From NCBI GenBank assembly GCA_014529385.2, contig CM043942.1:24518469-24582468 (forward strand): a stretch of DNA of 64,000 nucleotides, read 5' to 3'. Below the pieces are notes generated by a model that saw only the letters and a list, made by a program, of their open reading frames with translations, was not told where the DNA came from and did no database searches. The first letter of the stretch is position 1, and the number at the start of each line of letters is the position of its first letter. The translations under genes were made by a program, and so were the position numbers. The DNA comes from Adiantum capillus-veneris. Its lineage: Eukaryota; Streptophyta; Polypodiopsida; Polypodiales; Pteridaceae. Shown one piece after another: positions 22,298 to 32,789 of the stretch.

Positions 22298-23218
22298 TGT
22301 GGGATGCATGTCTAACCTCACCATCCTATCTTATTGCAGTATTAGCGAGCACCACAATTAATTTGTCAAACCATTGGACGAAGCTGACTCCACTAGTGCA
22401 TAAAGGCTACAAGAGGTTGTCAATCTCTCGAAAAACAAGTAAAAACTCGCATCTAACTCAAGCTACACTCAAGTGACTGAAATCACCAAAAATCAATCAC
22501 TCATCAGCAAGCAAATCGCATCCGTTACAGCATCAAATGACATCCAAACGTAACGAAACTTCTAGGAAAAGTTTATAAGAGATAAGCACACATGCCTATG
22601 GTCTCATACCCCACTTTAGGTCAAGTTCCAAAATTGTGATTATTAACAGTAGTGGATTTTTTACCTAGTTGTTTTCGACCCAGAATGCATCTAAATGCTT
22701 AGCAATGATGCCCCAATACCCCGCCTATGCTTAGTTTTCAATTTAAAAGTGTAAATTCCTAGTTATGATGAAACTAGGCCGCGGGTCGGCGACGCCAAAA
22801 GCTACCAAATACTGTGAATGGCTTACGTCAATGCGTAGAGCTCTTACTTGCGGTTGCAATGCAACAAACTCAATCGCAATGTGACAACCAGAGAGGGAGT
22901 AGGAAGCACGAGAAGGAGAGAAGTGAGCACTGTTAGCTCATGCTGTGTATTTCTTATCCAAAAACTTATAAAAAACTTACAAAAATTGGCTTTTATACCT
23001 TAGCCAAGGTTTCTGGGTGGTCAAAACTAATAATATGGAGTTCTACCAAAGCTGGGAAATGACTGGATGATACGATCTAGAAGCTTGTAGCCCCGGCTCA
23101 TTAATTACAAAGTTTATCAGAGAAAATAGGAGTTACAATATTCCCGATTTATCAAAATAATAGTTGTTTTACAAAGATAACTCCGAAAAATGGTGTCCGT
23201 GTTAGCTTGCTGCTAACA
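22298..23218 (-). repeat. E1 3' LTR
   Basis: It matches 60280-61194 with clearly more differences than the E3 pair (about 5-8% by eye). A minus-strand TATA box, TATAAAAG, lies near 22990. It also contains AATTGTGATTATTAAC (22631-22646), a relative of the palindrome of the internal arrays. Confidence 0.93.
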
Positions 23219-23234
23219 TTCCCCCCCTCCCCGC
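23219..23234 (-). other. E1 polypurine tract
   Basis: On the minus strand GCGGGGAGGGGGGAA lies directly before the 3' LTR. Confidence 0.85.
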
Positions 23235-23255
23235 TTGTTGTCCCTTGACACAACT

Positions 23256-23758
23256 TTATGGGCTGAAATAGTCTTCAGGTTGACGGCGGTTGGCGAGATG
23301 GTCTTTAAGCGCGTCTAGTACCTTCTGGTATCTGATTCTTTGTTCTTTGTCGGGCACTTGCAGAAATTGCATTGTGACTTGATTGGTGAAGAATCCAGTG
23401 TAGAATGCTTCTTCAAAGGCTAGCATATTATGCGAGGGCAGGAACATGCATCTGGCATAGAATCCGTAAAGGATTTCTTCTGAAAGTTTCCCACTCAGAT
23501 CGTAGCATAAGCCTTTGTTTCCTTCCAAGAATGAGAGCCATGGGGCTCCTGTTTTCTCAGGCTCATGAAAAACTTGTATACATGTGAGTAGCATCCTGTA
23601 GATCTTATATAACATTGCACATGAGAGATCTGGCAAACTCTTGAAGAAAGACATGGTGCCCGTTAGGGTTTTCACCATGTATTCTTCCGTTGCTTGGCCT
23701 CTCTCTGGAGCTGGCAGCCTAGGGAAGTTGAGCCAGGTTAGCCTCTTCTTTTGCAGTG
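23256..23758 (-). pseudogene. E1 ORF3, C-terminal globular part
   Basis: An open frame of 140 codons (23256-23678), readable upstream to about 23758, ends 22 bases before the PPT. It is not low-complexity: it has an aromatic-rich core such as LSFLEGNKGLCYDL, EEILYGFYARCMFLPSHNML and FEEAFYTGFFTN. I recognise no family. The adjacent upstream segment is in another frame, so a frameshift near 23780 separates it from the rest of ORF3. Confidence 0.6.
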
Positions 23759-23760
23759 CT

Positions 23761-24902
23761 TCATGCGCTTTTGCATGTCCTTACTCTGGGTACAAGACAA
23801 AATGTTGGATCTCTTTGAAGGGCTACAGGTGCTCTTTTGAACAGAATCAGGTATCTCGGATTCTTGTTCAGCCAGCTTAACCTCCGCTTTGGGTGGTCTT
23901 TATCTACGCCATCTTCTTGCATATCCTTGTACAACCTTTCTTTCACTTGTAATAGTTCTACTTTGATGAGAGGGTACGGCAGGGATTGTTGGTGCCATTG
24001 AGCATTGATCTGATATGGAGTGAGTTGAGTGTCGTTGACCGAGTGTAAAACTCTCAACTCCCAATCCATAGCGGCCTTCCACTGCTCATCCACCTCTAAG
24101 GTGATCTTCTCCTTCAGTGCGTCTTCTTTAGCTTTTGACAGCTGGACCATTGGCACTGTGTCCCCATCTGTGATCTGAACCTGAAAATCTTCATCATCAC
24201 TCGGCTTTGCTGTGGACTGCGTCTCAAACTCAGCAAAAGAGACCGATAATATGTCTATTTGTGGCGGCTTTGAAGTGCCTGCCTCTTCCTGCGTGTCTGT
24301 TTTTCCATCTCTGAGGAGTTGATTTATCCGTTCAAGTTTTGCTATCTTCATTAGGAGCTCCTCCTCTCTTTGAACCCGCATCAGTGTGGCAGGTCCCTGT
24401 GCTGTGATTGTTCGAGCTTTAACTCCAATTCTAGGTCTTTGTTTTTCTTTTCAAGTGCCTTATAGACTTCGTCAGTTTCTTTGATCGAGGCCACAACTGG
24501 ATTTTCTCTGATTTGCAGTAAGAAAATGGCCTGATCATTGATTCTCTGTTCAAAATATTGCAGAGAAGCATTGGCAACATCTAATTGCACCTGAATTTTT
24601 TGAACTGATAGAGAGGTCGTAAGAAGTTCATTTGTAACTTCTGTCAGCGGCTTGTCTTTTGCTTTGCAGGCATCAAATAATTTGGTGAGTAGATCACCTA
24701 ACTCCTCCATTTCTTTTTGTTGTTTATCTCTGGCTATCTGATGTTGTTCCGCTTCTGCCTTCAGCTCTTGCACTTGCCTTTGGAGATCAGTGATGACAGT
24801 CATCCTGTCTTCTAGCTCTCCTTGAAGAGCGTCGATCACCATTTCCAGTTCCTTGGCCTTTGTGCTGCGGTTTAAAGCTGCTAAACGGAGTCTCTCCGTC
24901 AT
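23761..24902 (-). pseudogene. E1 ORF3, coiled-coil part (two frames)
   Basis: Two frames overlap by one base at 24381 (TGATG). The upper one (24381-24902, 173 codons) is a heptad-rich coiled coil: LEMVIDALQGELEDRMTVI, LQRQVQELKAEAEQHQIARD. The lower one (23761-24381, 206 codons) starts in coiled coil (LLMKIAKLERINQLLRD) and continues into a less regular part with Lys/Asp-rich segments and, near 24010-24060, LTPYQINAQWHQQSL. The coiled coil crossing the frame change suggests a frameshift in one original reading frame. Function is unknown; oligomerisation is plausible. Confidence 0.6.
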
Positions 24903-24920
24903 TTCCTACATCTGCCGTGC

Positions 24921-25036
24921 ATATTCAGAGACCTGTACTATTACTTCATTGTTTGACTGCCACTCCTCCTGTCGTGCCATATTCAAAGACCTGTACTATT
25001 ACTTCATTGTTTGACTGCCACTCCTCCTGTCGTGCC
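24921..25036. repeat. 58-base tandem duplication inside ORF3
   Basis: Units 24921-24978 and 24979-25036 differ at one base (CAGAG against CAAAG). As 58 is not a multiple of three, the duplication shifts the frame. It thereby gives the charged ORF a short foreign tail (FEYGTTGGVAVKQ). Confidence 0.95.
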
Positions 25037-26028
25037 AGCTGAGATGTGCCTGCAGCCTCATGTGTTGCTTCTTGGTGCATTGTAGCTGCTGGTGGTTCTT
25101 GTGTGGAGGTAAATGGTCGGTCTTCTTCTTGGCCATCCTGAGGCTTTGATGCCTCGGCAGTTTCTGGCTGAGTAGAAGTGGATGGTGTTGTCTCAACCCT
25201 TGCTGTCTCTTCAGGTGCCGGCCTTTCTTCCTTCTCTGGCTCGGGCTCCGTCTCATGTGCAGTGGTAGAAACTTTTTTCGCACCTTCTTCTTTATTATCA
25301 GTCTCTTTTTCAGATCTACTTGCCTGTTCCTCGTCTGGCTTTTGTGTCTCTTGAGCTGCCTTCTTCCATTTCAGCTCAGCTTCTTTTTCTTTTTGTTTGT
25401 CGGGGTGGTCAACCTCTTGTGCAGATTCTATTTGTTGGGTGGACTCAGAATGTTTCTCTTTGTCAGGCTCCGCTTCATTGGTGTCTTTGCCTGCTGGTGA
25501 TGGTGGTGGACTAGGCATGGGATGGTCTTGTTGTTCTGTAGGCGGTGAGGTGGGTCGGGGAGATCCATGACTTTGCTCTTGGGTAGTCGTTTCCTCACCT
25601 TGCCTTTGGTCTTCCGCTTCCTTGGCTTTCTTTGCAGCTTCTTCTGCCTCCTTTAGCTTTAGAGCTTCAGCCTCTTGGTACATTCTTTCTAACTGCTCTG
25701 TTGGATCATCTACCTCTTTTCTAGTATGATGATTTGTTCGAGGTCCTTTGAGTCCTGTGGGTACCCATTTTTCTGGGTCCTTCCCTTGTGCTTGCCTACT
25801 GCACTGGTACGCCTGTTTCTCTCTTTCAAATTGCACTTGTTTTTGATCTGGTTCCTCTTGGTGTGCAGCCACAACTTTCCTTTTCATCTCTTCTCTTCGA
25901 GCTCTCTTTTCTTCGTTGTCAGAGATCTCGCTGCTGTGCTGTTCCGGCGAGCTGTCAGTTGACTCATCATCAGATTTATGTGATCTTTTACCTGACCTTG
26001 TAGCTCGTGGAGAGGGTTGTGCTGCCAA
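24946..26028 (-). pseudogene. E1 ORF3, charged disordered part
   Basis: There are 360 codons, very rich in Glu, Lys, Gln, Pro and Ser (for example KEAEEAAKKAKEAEDQRQGE and PTSPPTEQQDHPMPSPPPSP). This is typical of a disordered linker. It is in the same frame as the N-terminal domain and separated from it by one TAG at about 26041. The E0 copy has a Gln codon at the equivalent place, so the TAG is a nonsense change. Its downstream frame is broken by the 58-base duplication. Confidence 0.65.
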
Positions 26029-26040
26029 GATCCATGTATT

Positions 26041-26860
26041 CTAATCAGGGGTAGATGGTAGGTTGTCGGCCATGCTGATGGCATGATACGCTATTCTAGT
26101 CAACACCTCTGGCACACCCAAGTACGTGATTTTGCCTTCCTTCTTGGTGCCCTTTAAGGTTGTCAAGACATATTGCACGTGGTCCGCTGGTTGCGTTGTC
26201 ATCGACTTGAGAACCTGAGTGAAGGTGGTGGCCACGACGTGATTTGGTGTTGTGTACCTTGGTGGCCTTTTTGCCAGAAAATGGAAGTGTTGATGGTACA
26301 AACGGGCTGACACTTCCACCTGTTTGTGGATAAGATCGGCGAATGTAGCCGCGGCTGTCTCCTTGGTTAATGTGCCTGCGGTTTTCCTGTCTCTTGCCCG
26401 CATGGTCATTCCTTCAGTGGGCAGTCTGAGTGTCTCTACCACTATCTCTTTTGTGATCACTATCTCGACCTTGTTCCCTTGGGTGTCGGATATCTGTGCA
26501 GTTCCGTCCTCTTTGATGGTGGATAGAAGCTCGTAAGCTTTCTGAAAGTCGACTTCGCAAGGCTCTTGTTGGTAGAAATGCCTGAGCCCCAACCTGCGGT
26601 TAGCCTCTTTTGTCTCTGGCTTGGAAGCTACATCATAAACTTCTTTGGGCAGGAGTTGCAACTCCACCTGATGCCCCTCTTCACTCTTGAACCTGCCACC
26701 AGTGAAGACCGTAGTGGGGTGCTCTTCCAACTGTTCTCTAGAAAGGTAGGAGGCCTTTGTCGCTTTGACTGACTCGAGGTCCAGTTGATACGCAGGTAGT
26801 TCTTGTAGTTTCTCTTTTTGGTTTAGCTTCTCTTGGCCCTCTCCACTGCTTGCATTGCTC
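26041..26860 (-). pseudogene. E1 ORF3, conserved N-terminal domain
   Basis: This is a globular domain of about 270 residues. Motifs shared with E0 (15071-15975): LPKEVYDVAS, RRLGLRHFYQQEPCEV, and near the end ISMADNLPS. E1 alone also shows VEIVITKEIVVETLRLPTEG and ARLYHQHFHFLAKRPPRYT. I know no family for it. A likely 3' splice site (CATTGAACAG) ends at 26861, and codons upstream of it (to 26997) are probably intron. The domain starts ORF3, which runs to the PPT. Position resembles env-like ORFs of Athila-type elements, but I see no signal peptide or membrane segment. Confidence 0.65.
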
Positions 26861-28057
26861 CTGTTCAATGAATAGAGTGTAAAGTTAGCAGATTTATTGC
26901 AATTTTCTCTGGAATGTCCATTTAGACTGAAATGCTGACAATTTGGTCCAAATTGCTTCAAATCAATTTTTGAACAAGCAAAGATGCAAAAAAACATGCA
27001 AGGAACAAAACTGTATGATCAAAACAAAAATTTGCAACCAAAGTAAATAATCGCGAATATTTACAGCTGAGAAAAATTTCCAACTTTTTGCAAATTTGGC
27101 TTTATAGGCTTGAAGTATATACCAAATACATGCTCTAAGGGAAATATGGGCTCATTTAGATGCACAGGGTGAAAATGGTACCAGATTTTGGCTTTAGGTC
27201 TCTGAAACAGTAGATATAAAGGAAATTTGAGATTTTGAACTCCAAATTGATTCAAAATTGGCTAGTGGGCTTAACACAACATGTACTTTGGATGTATGAT
27301 GACAAAATATCCAAATTCCCCAATTTTGACCAGAAAGTGATTAATCGCAATTATTAACTTTTCTTCCAAAATTGACATTTATTGTTACAAATTAATTCTA
27401 AGCATTGTATAGACTTTGTATATGAGATATGAGGTGATTTGGATCAAGAAAAGTTGTTCATAACCCCAATTTTGGCTTGCAAAGACTTCTTTGCGTTTTT
27501 TGGCAAATTTACAAGTAATGGGTGATCATTTTGGCTCGTACTTGATTTTTGGCATGTAATAGGTGTGTACACATGATAGGTGCGATGATTTGACAATTTC
27601 CAAGCAAAACTAATGCAAAAGTAAATAATCGTGATTATTTACTACAGTGACAAAAACTTTGCAAAACCTACAAATTTTGCCATACCTAATACAAGTCCTA
27701 AATTGAATTCGATCAAGTTTGGTCATGCCGGCATCACTTTGTGCTCTGTCGACTCTGAAATCACCGTTTTTTGTGACTACTTTGTATGTTGGATTGTCGG
27801 TCAACTTTGAGGCTTTGGCCTTGTTCGTAACATAGTCGTGAAGCAACCTGTCCAATTTTGGCTCATTTGCAGTTAGTTTGGTCTCGTATGTCGAATTTGA
27901 CGCTTTGTAACCTTGGATCCGTTTTCTACTTTTCGAGGTCTTTGCTTGATGGTTGGAATTCTGGCATTTGCCAAAAACCTAACTTTTCTACTGGGGACCC
28001 CCTTGACCCCTGCTGAATGGTCATCTGATGGCATAGAAAGGTTCTATTATGTTAGGG
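26861..28057 (-). other. E1 non-coding region upstream of ORF3 (probable intron)
   Basis: Its end carries the acceptor CATTGAACAG before ORF3. It holds the second palindrome array. Short open frames (for example 27610-27855, minus) overlap the array and I do not believe them. Once nested E2 is removed, it joins the region with the conserved donor at 40260. Confidence 0.5.
27043..27642. repeat. Palindrome array 2 of E1 (three copies)
   Basis: Three 22-base near-palindromes lie at 27043-27064, 27337-27358 and 27621-27642, with core words such as AAATAATCGCGAATATTTA, 294 and 284 bases apart. Sequences between them are related (for example GTGGGCTTAACACAAC), so this is a diverged tandem repeat of about 290 bases. 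It is homologous to the array at 58704-59586. Confidence 0.8.
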
Positions 28058-28624
28058 TGTTAACCCTCATGGCTCACGGACACCATATCACCTACGACGG
28101 ACGTTGTAATATTTACTTGGTAGAGTCAGGTACCGGACTTGTCGGTCCAATAGGAAAAGGGTAAGAGTGATCACCGATGAGAGGCGCACTCTAACTGGAA
28201 CATTCAAGGGATTAGTTGGCTAAGCATGGGCGCCCAAGCGTGAATGGGGTGAGCTCATATAAAAGTCAACTAAACCTAAAATTCACTCATTCTCTCATTT
28301 GTGCAATTGAAGAGTGCTCTTGCTCCATCTCCATCTTCTTCTTCTTCATCTCCTTGTGTGTGTGTATATGCGTGAGAGAGAGAGAGAGAGTGTGTGTGCG
28401 ATCGAGCATTGCAGCGGCACGATGGCGGCGAGGCGGTTGAGCGCGGCGTAGGGGCGTCTCCCTCTTTGGAATCCTCCATGAAGCAAGCGTAGAGCGGTGA
28501 GTGACACACCATCGTCATCTTTGAGCTTACTAGTTTAGGCTTGTTGTGTGCTTGGAGCAATTTGTGGCTCGCACGCGGTGTATCGGCAAGTTCCTTGCAT
28601 TGACATGTACGACATACACGCACA
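28058..28624 (+). repeat. E2 5' LTR
   Basis: Starts TGTTAACCCTCA and ends GCACA, with a TATA box TATAAAAG at 28258-28265 and a short GA/GT tract near 28375-28398. It is an inverted copy of 37448-38034. Confidence 0.88.
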
Positions 28625-28628
28625 TTTT

Positions 28629-28646
28629 TGGCACCGCTGTCGAGGA
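28629..28646 (+). other. E2 primer-binding site, tRNA-Asp-like
   Basis: TGGCACCGCTGTCGAGGA starts four bases after the LTR. It is close to the E1 PBS and to the tRNA-Asp complement TGGCGCCGTTGCCGGG, with a few mismatches. Confidence 0.7.
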
Positions 28647-29617
28647 ATGCCATACACTAAGCTTGAATGGCACTCTGTGCTTCTTTTGTGGTGCAATTTC
28701 AATTGTAGGAAAGGTACGGAAGGAGTGTGTGTGTGTGTTGACAAGAAGGATTTAGTGTTGTATTGTGTATTTTTTTTGTTAATGGAGTTTTCAAAGGTAC
28801 TGTGTTTATTCTCTGTGTATTAAGGTTGTTAGTTTTCTTTGTTAATGGAGTTTTCAAAGGTACTGTGTTTATTCTCTGTGTACTAAGGTTGTTATTTTTC
28901 TGTGCACAGTAAGTAGGAAGTAGATATGTGAGAGTTAATAGAGTATGTTAGTGTGTAACAATAGGTGTATTAGTTAGAAGTAGGTAGATAGAGTGTCTGT
29001 GTGCTCTCGCGCAGGTCGCGGCGACCTTATCCTTTAAAAAATAAAAATAAAAATAAATAATAATAATTTTTTAAAAAAAATTAAAGGTAGGACCGGTATC
29101 GGGAATATCTCCCAGACCCAAGCCCAAGCTCACGCTTAGGCCTAGGCCTCAGTCGCCTTTTTAAAAAACGAATTTTAGCTTCACACGTAGCTAAAAATCA
29201 ATTTTTTGAGGACCAACGAAACTTTAGATGCCCGAAAATTGTGCTGTAAAGCACACAATGACCCTCTAAGTGATACGCTCGTTTCAAGCTATCACACACT
29301 TTAATAAAAAAAATTCAAACATTAAAAAACATTAAAAACGTAAAAAACACGGATGAAAACAGACGCTTAAAAAAGTAAGCGGTTAACCTTCGAGGTCATC
29401 GGCCGACGCTTGTAGGGTGCCAAAGGCACATGCATCTGCGCTCTGGTCGTGTGCTAGAGACGGAGCAACTAGAGAGAATTTCAACTTACGCGAGTTCTCA
29501 ATATCCACCTACTTTAGGTTCCGGGTCCTCGGCGGGGACCCAAGGTAGTACAAACCAAGCCCGAACATAGCGGCTAGTGACTCTTCCTTTGACTATGACA
29601 TCACGGAGGGTTTCCCA
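28647..29617 (+). other. E2 untranslated leader
   Basis: No gene is seen. A 63-base unit is tandemly duplicated at 28778-28840 and 28841-28903 (GTTAATGGAGTTTTCAAAGG in both). An A/T-rich patch follows at 29036-29080. Confidence 0.6.
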
Positions 29618-32371
29618 ATGCCTAATCCCGATATCTCAAGCCAAGACATGCATGCCATGGGCCCGCGGTCCAGGTCGAGCGTGCTTAGCCACCTGAAGGA
29701 AACGTTTAGTAGAGCCACTCGCTCCGGACATGGACCTAATGATGTAAATGAGGGGGGTGGGGAAGTAAATTCTCCATTCGTGACCAACGTAGACCCTATA
29801 CCATTAGAGAATGTGCACGTGAATACTTTATTCACTGCACCTCCTGACTCTTCAGAGTTGTTTCCCTCCGAGGTCATATTACCCGATGGTAGAAGCCTTG
29901 CCGAAGTGCAAGAGGTTGAGCGATATATCCTTGCAGCGAGGGAAAATGAAATTGAGAGCTTACGCAAGGCAAAGCAACGAAGAGAGTTAAAATCAAAAGG
30001 GCCTATGTCAATATCCTTGCTAAGAGAGCAATCGAGTGCTCCTGACTTAGCAACCGCTAAGGGCCAACCCCTAGAAACCAACATTGCACCTAGCACCTCA
30101 ATCCTAGATGGAGTGTTCTTAAATGAGAACTGGAAGTACGAACTACAAACGGAAACTCTGACCGACCTATACACAAGTCACACCTATCACGTGGGTTGGT
30201 TAGATATCCTACAATTCATAATGGGTGCTACTAATGTGGAGGATCAACAACAAAGAGTTTGTGAGGTCATCCATAGGGTTATCGAGTTAGAGAGACAGAA
30301 CAAGGGGATCAACATGCCTTCAACGGGTCTCATGAGATTCTTGAATACAGGGAAGGCTAAACAACTGACCTTATTGCAAATGGAGACTCCCTCGGTAAGT
30401 TCGATGGATCCTCCATATGTTGTTTCGCCAGGGGTCTCAGTGCAATCTGAGCCCACAAGTGATAGCTTCACCTTTCCAAGTCTAGCTCCTCTTTTCCTTG
30501 ATGACACCACGGCTACGATGCCTACCCCAATGATGAGCATGCCGAGAAACACGCCATGGACCTCATTTGTTAGTAAAGCACCGCTACCTGGTAGGTCAAT
30601 GCCTGCAATAGTACCTACAAGTGTGTACCAATCGTATACACCCATGGGTCCTCGTACTCATGTAGTCCCTACCCCTCCCATTGTTTCAACTACCTATGCT
30701 CCACAACCACAACACCCAAGTTCTTATTTCCACGGGACTATACCGGCTAGCATTAGCATGTCACATCTGACGACTGCTATGCCTAGGGCCACACATATGA
30801 ACTATGGACCACCACATGGCACAACATCGTACCCAACGTGGAACCCAAGGGCTTCCTATACGCCAAGCCCGATGCCAATACCTACTCCACATGTAGTCTC
30901 TGGAGCACCTCCACCCACGGTGCCTGCTCATTTTGGTGACTTGGAAACATTTGCTCAAGCTATCGGTGGATCTATTGTTGAGAATATGCGCTACGCACCT
31001 GATAGAGAGCCTAGAAGTAAGGCAGTACAAATAGCCAAGCTCACACAAAAATTTAGTGGAGACGGGGATGTGAGAAAGCATATCGAAGTGTTTGAACAAA
31101 TATGCGATTCTCTAGGAGAACACAATGACCTACATAAGAGCAATGCTTTAAGCCTAACCTTAAGTCGGAAGGCAGGGGATTGGTATAGAACCCTAAGGGT
31201 GGAAGAAAAAACGAATTACCCTACTCTTAGGAGACTGTTCTTGAAAGAATACATACGAGAGGGAGTGCTTTGGGGTGTAGGCTCTCAGCTCCAGAAAGCC
31301 CAACGAGAGGAAGGAGAGTTGGTGAGAGACTTTATTAGTCGCTTGAAGCATTTGAATTCTCGTTGTAATCCAAATGAGCACTTCAATAATAATCAATTGC
31401 TGGATAGATTCATTAGGGGATTACGACATGAGGATATCTACAATGGCCTAGTCATTAGAGGTATCACCACTTGGGAAGCAGTCACCACCAATGCGATCCA
31501 ATTGGAGGATAATTTAATGATTCAACGAGAAAGAGTGTCTGTTGAGCCTAAATCTATTAGCTCGCAAGCATCAAGGCATCAGCCAATGACCCTAAAGCCT
31601 ATTGCTAAGGAGCCAAAGATATCTGAGATGACTTTAGCAGATTTCACCAAGGCTATTCAAGAGAGTCTTAGAGACAATCGTGCTCCGCAAAACAATCATA
31701 TGTATCCAAGAAGGGATCAACAATGGTGCTCAGTATGCTATGGACCACATAGTACCAGTGAATGCCCTACTTTTAGAGTAAAATTCAATGGGAACTGCAA
31801 TGCCTGTGGTGGGAGGTATGGTCATCAAGCTAAGGATTGCATAGTATTTAAGCGCGCGATGGCCAATAGACCAACCTTAGCATGGACAGACACACCTCGA
31901 GTGCCTGCATTGATGCCGGACCCACCTCTTGAACAAACAGCAGAACACATGGTCCCTAGGGCCCAAAATGTTGTTCAAACAACACCCTTACCACCTCCAG
32001 TGCTAGGACCGCAACCACCACATCCAAGAATCGCTTCTGTGAATCAAGTGGGTTGTGAGTCATCTATTGCTTGTTTGGAAGGTTGTGAGGAAGATATAAA
32101 TCCTAATATTGCCTATGGGCTGGATGTGCTTGAAGAAAGTCCACAATACTACATGGAGGACTATTGGGGACAAGTCAAACCTGTATATCAAGTAGGTGCT
32201 CTTGCGGCAAGATGCCAAAATATCAATTACACTGCTAAGAGACCACCTCTTCAATGCTATGAGTGTGGAGGTCCACATCGTGTAGCCGAGTGTCCTATTA
32301 GGCTACAAAAGAACGCCACACTAATGCAAACCAATCAAGCAAGCACGTCTACAATACCCACTCATGTGTAA
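29618..32371 (+). CDS. gag: E2 gag, 917 codons
   Basis: This is a long intact frame. Residues about 1-230 are unassigned. About 230-460 are Pro/Thr/Met-rich. About 480-645 form the retrotransposon gag (capsid-like) domain with EVFEQICDSLGEHNDLHKS, AGDWYRTLRVEEKTNYPTLR and FISRLKHLNSRCNP. Zinc knuckles follow: CSVCYGPHSTSEC (about 704), CNACGGRYGHQAKDC (about 727) and CYECGGPHRVAEC (about 880). A fourth, CNRCGIDHLIAQC, is in the next frame at 32367, so a frameshift lies near 32365. It packages RNA and forms the particle. Two knuckles have H three residues after C instead of four. Confidence 0.85.
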   Translation: MPNPDISSQDMHAMGPRSRSSVLSHLKETFSRATRSGHGPNDVNEGGGEVNSPFVTNVDPIPLENVHVNTLFTAPPDSSELFPSEVILPDGRSLAEVQEVERYILAARENEIESLRKAKQRRELKSKGPMSISLLREQSSAPDLATAKGQPLETNIAPSTSILDGVFLNENWKYELQTETLTDLYTSHTYHVGWLDILQFIMGATNVEDQQQRVCEVIHRVIELERQNKGINMPSTGLMRFLNTGKAKQLTLLQMETPSVSSMDPPYVVSPGVSVQSEPTSDSFTFPSLAPLFLDDTTATMPTPMMSMPRNTPWTSFVSKAPLPGRSMPAIVPTSVYQSYTPMGPRTHVVPTPPIVSTTYAPQPQHPSSYFHGTIPASISMSHLTTAMPRATHMNYGPPHGTTSYPTWNPRASYTPSPMPIPTPHVVSGAPPPTVPAHFGDLETFAQAIGGSIVENMRYAPDREPRSKAVQIAKLTQKFSGDGDVRKHIEVFEQICDSLGEHNDLHKSNALSLTLSRKAGDWYRTLRVEEKTNYPTLRRLFLKEYIREGVLWGVGSQLQKAQREEGELVRDFISRLKHLNSRCNPNEHFNNNQLLDRFIRGLRHEDIYNGLVIRGITTWEAVTTNAIQLEDNLMIQRERVSVEPKSISSQASRHQPMTLKPIAKEPKISEMTLADFTKAIQESLRDNRAPQNNHMYPRRDQQWCSVCYGPHSTSECPTFRVKFNGNCNACGGRYGHQAKDCIVFKRAMANRPTLAWTDTPRVPALMPDPPLEQTAEHMVPRAQNVVQTTPLPPPVLGPQPPHPRIASVNQVGCESSIACLEGCEEDINPNIAYGLDVLEESPQYYMEDYWGQVKPVYQVGALAARCQNINYTAKRPPLQCYECGGPHRVAECPIRLQKNATLMQTNQASTSTIPTHV

Positions 32372-32714
32372 TCGATGTGGCATCGATCATTTGATTGCCC
32401 AATGTTCAAATAATCCAAATGCACCGAAGATCACGCCATTAAACTTGATTGAAGTTACCGAGGAGCCATCACAAATTCTTGAGGAAAGAGACACGGCATC
32501 AATTGCCCAATCTCAGAAAAAGAAGAAAACACGAAGGAAGAGATCGCAAAAAGCAGCAAAGTCGGACCCCAGTTCAAAGACCAACATAGGGACTGGTGAC
32601 GACCCCGTATATATGAACGACGCTGAAGAAGATTCTTATTTAGGTGAAACCATGGAGACCAAAACAACCACTAAGATAGAAACCAACAAGGAAGATCTTC
32701 ATGAGCGACAATGA
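32364..32714 (+). pseudogene. gag: E2 gag continuation with fourth zinc knuckle
   Basis: It begins MCNRCGIDHLIAQC and continues with a basic patch (KKKKTRRKRSQKAAKSD) and an acidic part. The frame is shifted against the 917-codon gag and stops at 32714. The frame opens again at 32790 in the same phase. This could be a mutation or a programmed shift. No slippery site is evident. Confidence 0.65.
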
Positions 32715-32789
32715 CAGGGATCCAAGAAGAAGATAGGAACTTATCCAAACCCTACAGAGTAGATTGAGCGAGTCAAGCAATTAAGGAGT

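Noticed and set aside
23256-26860. ORF3 as an ordinary host gene caught between elements
   Set aside because: It ends 22 bases before the PPT of E1, has the same strand as E1, and its N-terminal domain recurs behind E0 pol.
23256-26860. ORF3 as a classical envelope glycoprotein
   Set aside because: I see no signal peptide, transmembrane segment or cleavage motif. The middle is charged and coiled-coil.
27043-27642. CRISPR-like array (palindromic repeats at regular spacing)
   Set aside because: Spacing is about 288 bases, spacers are related to each other, and the context is a plant retrotransposon.
27610-27855. 81-codon open frame on the minus strand upstream of ORF3
   Set aside because: It covers one unit of the non-coding 288-base array and ends in the palindrome. 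Related units elsewhere are not open.
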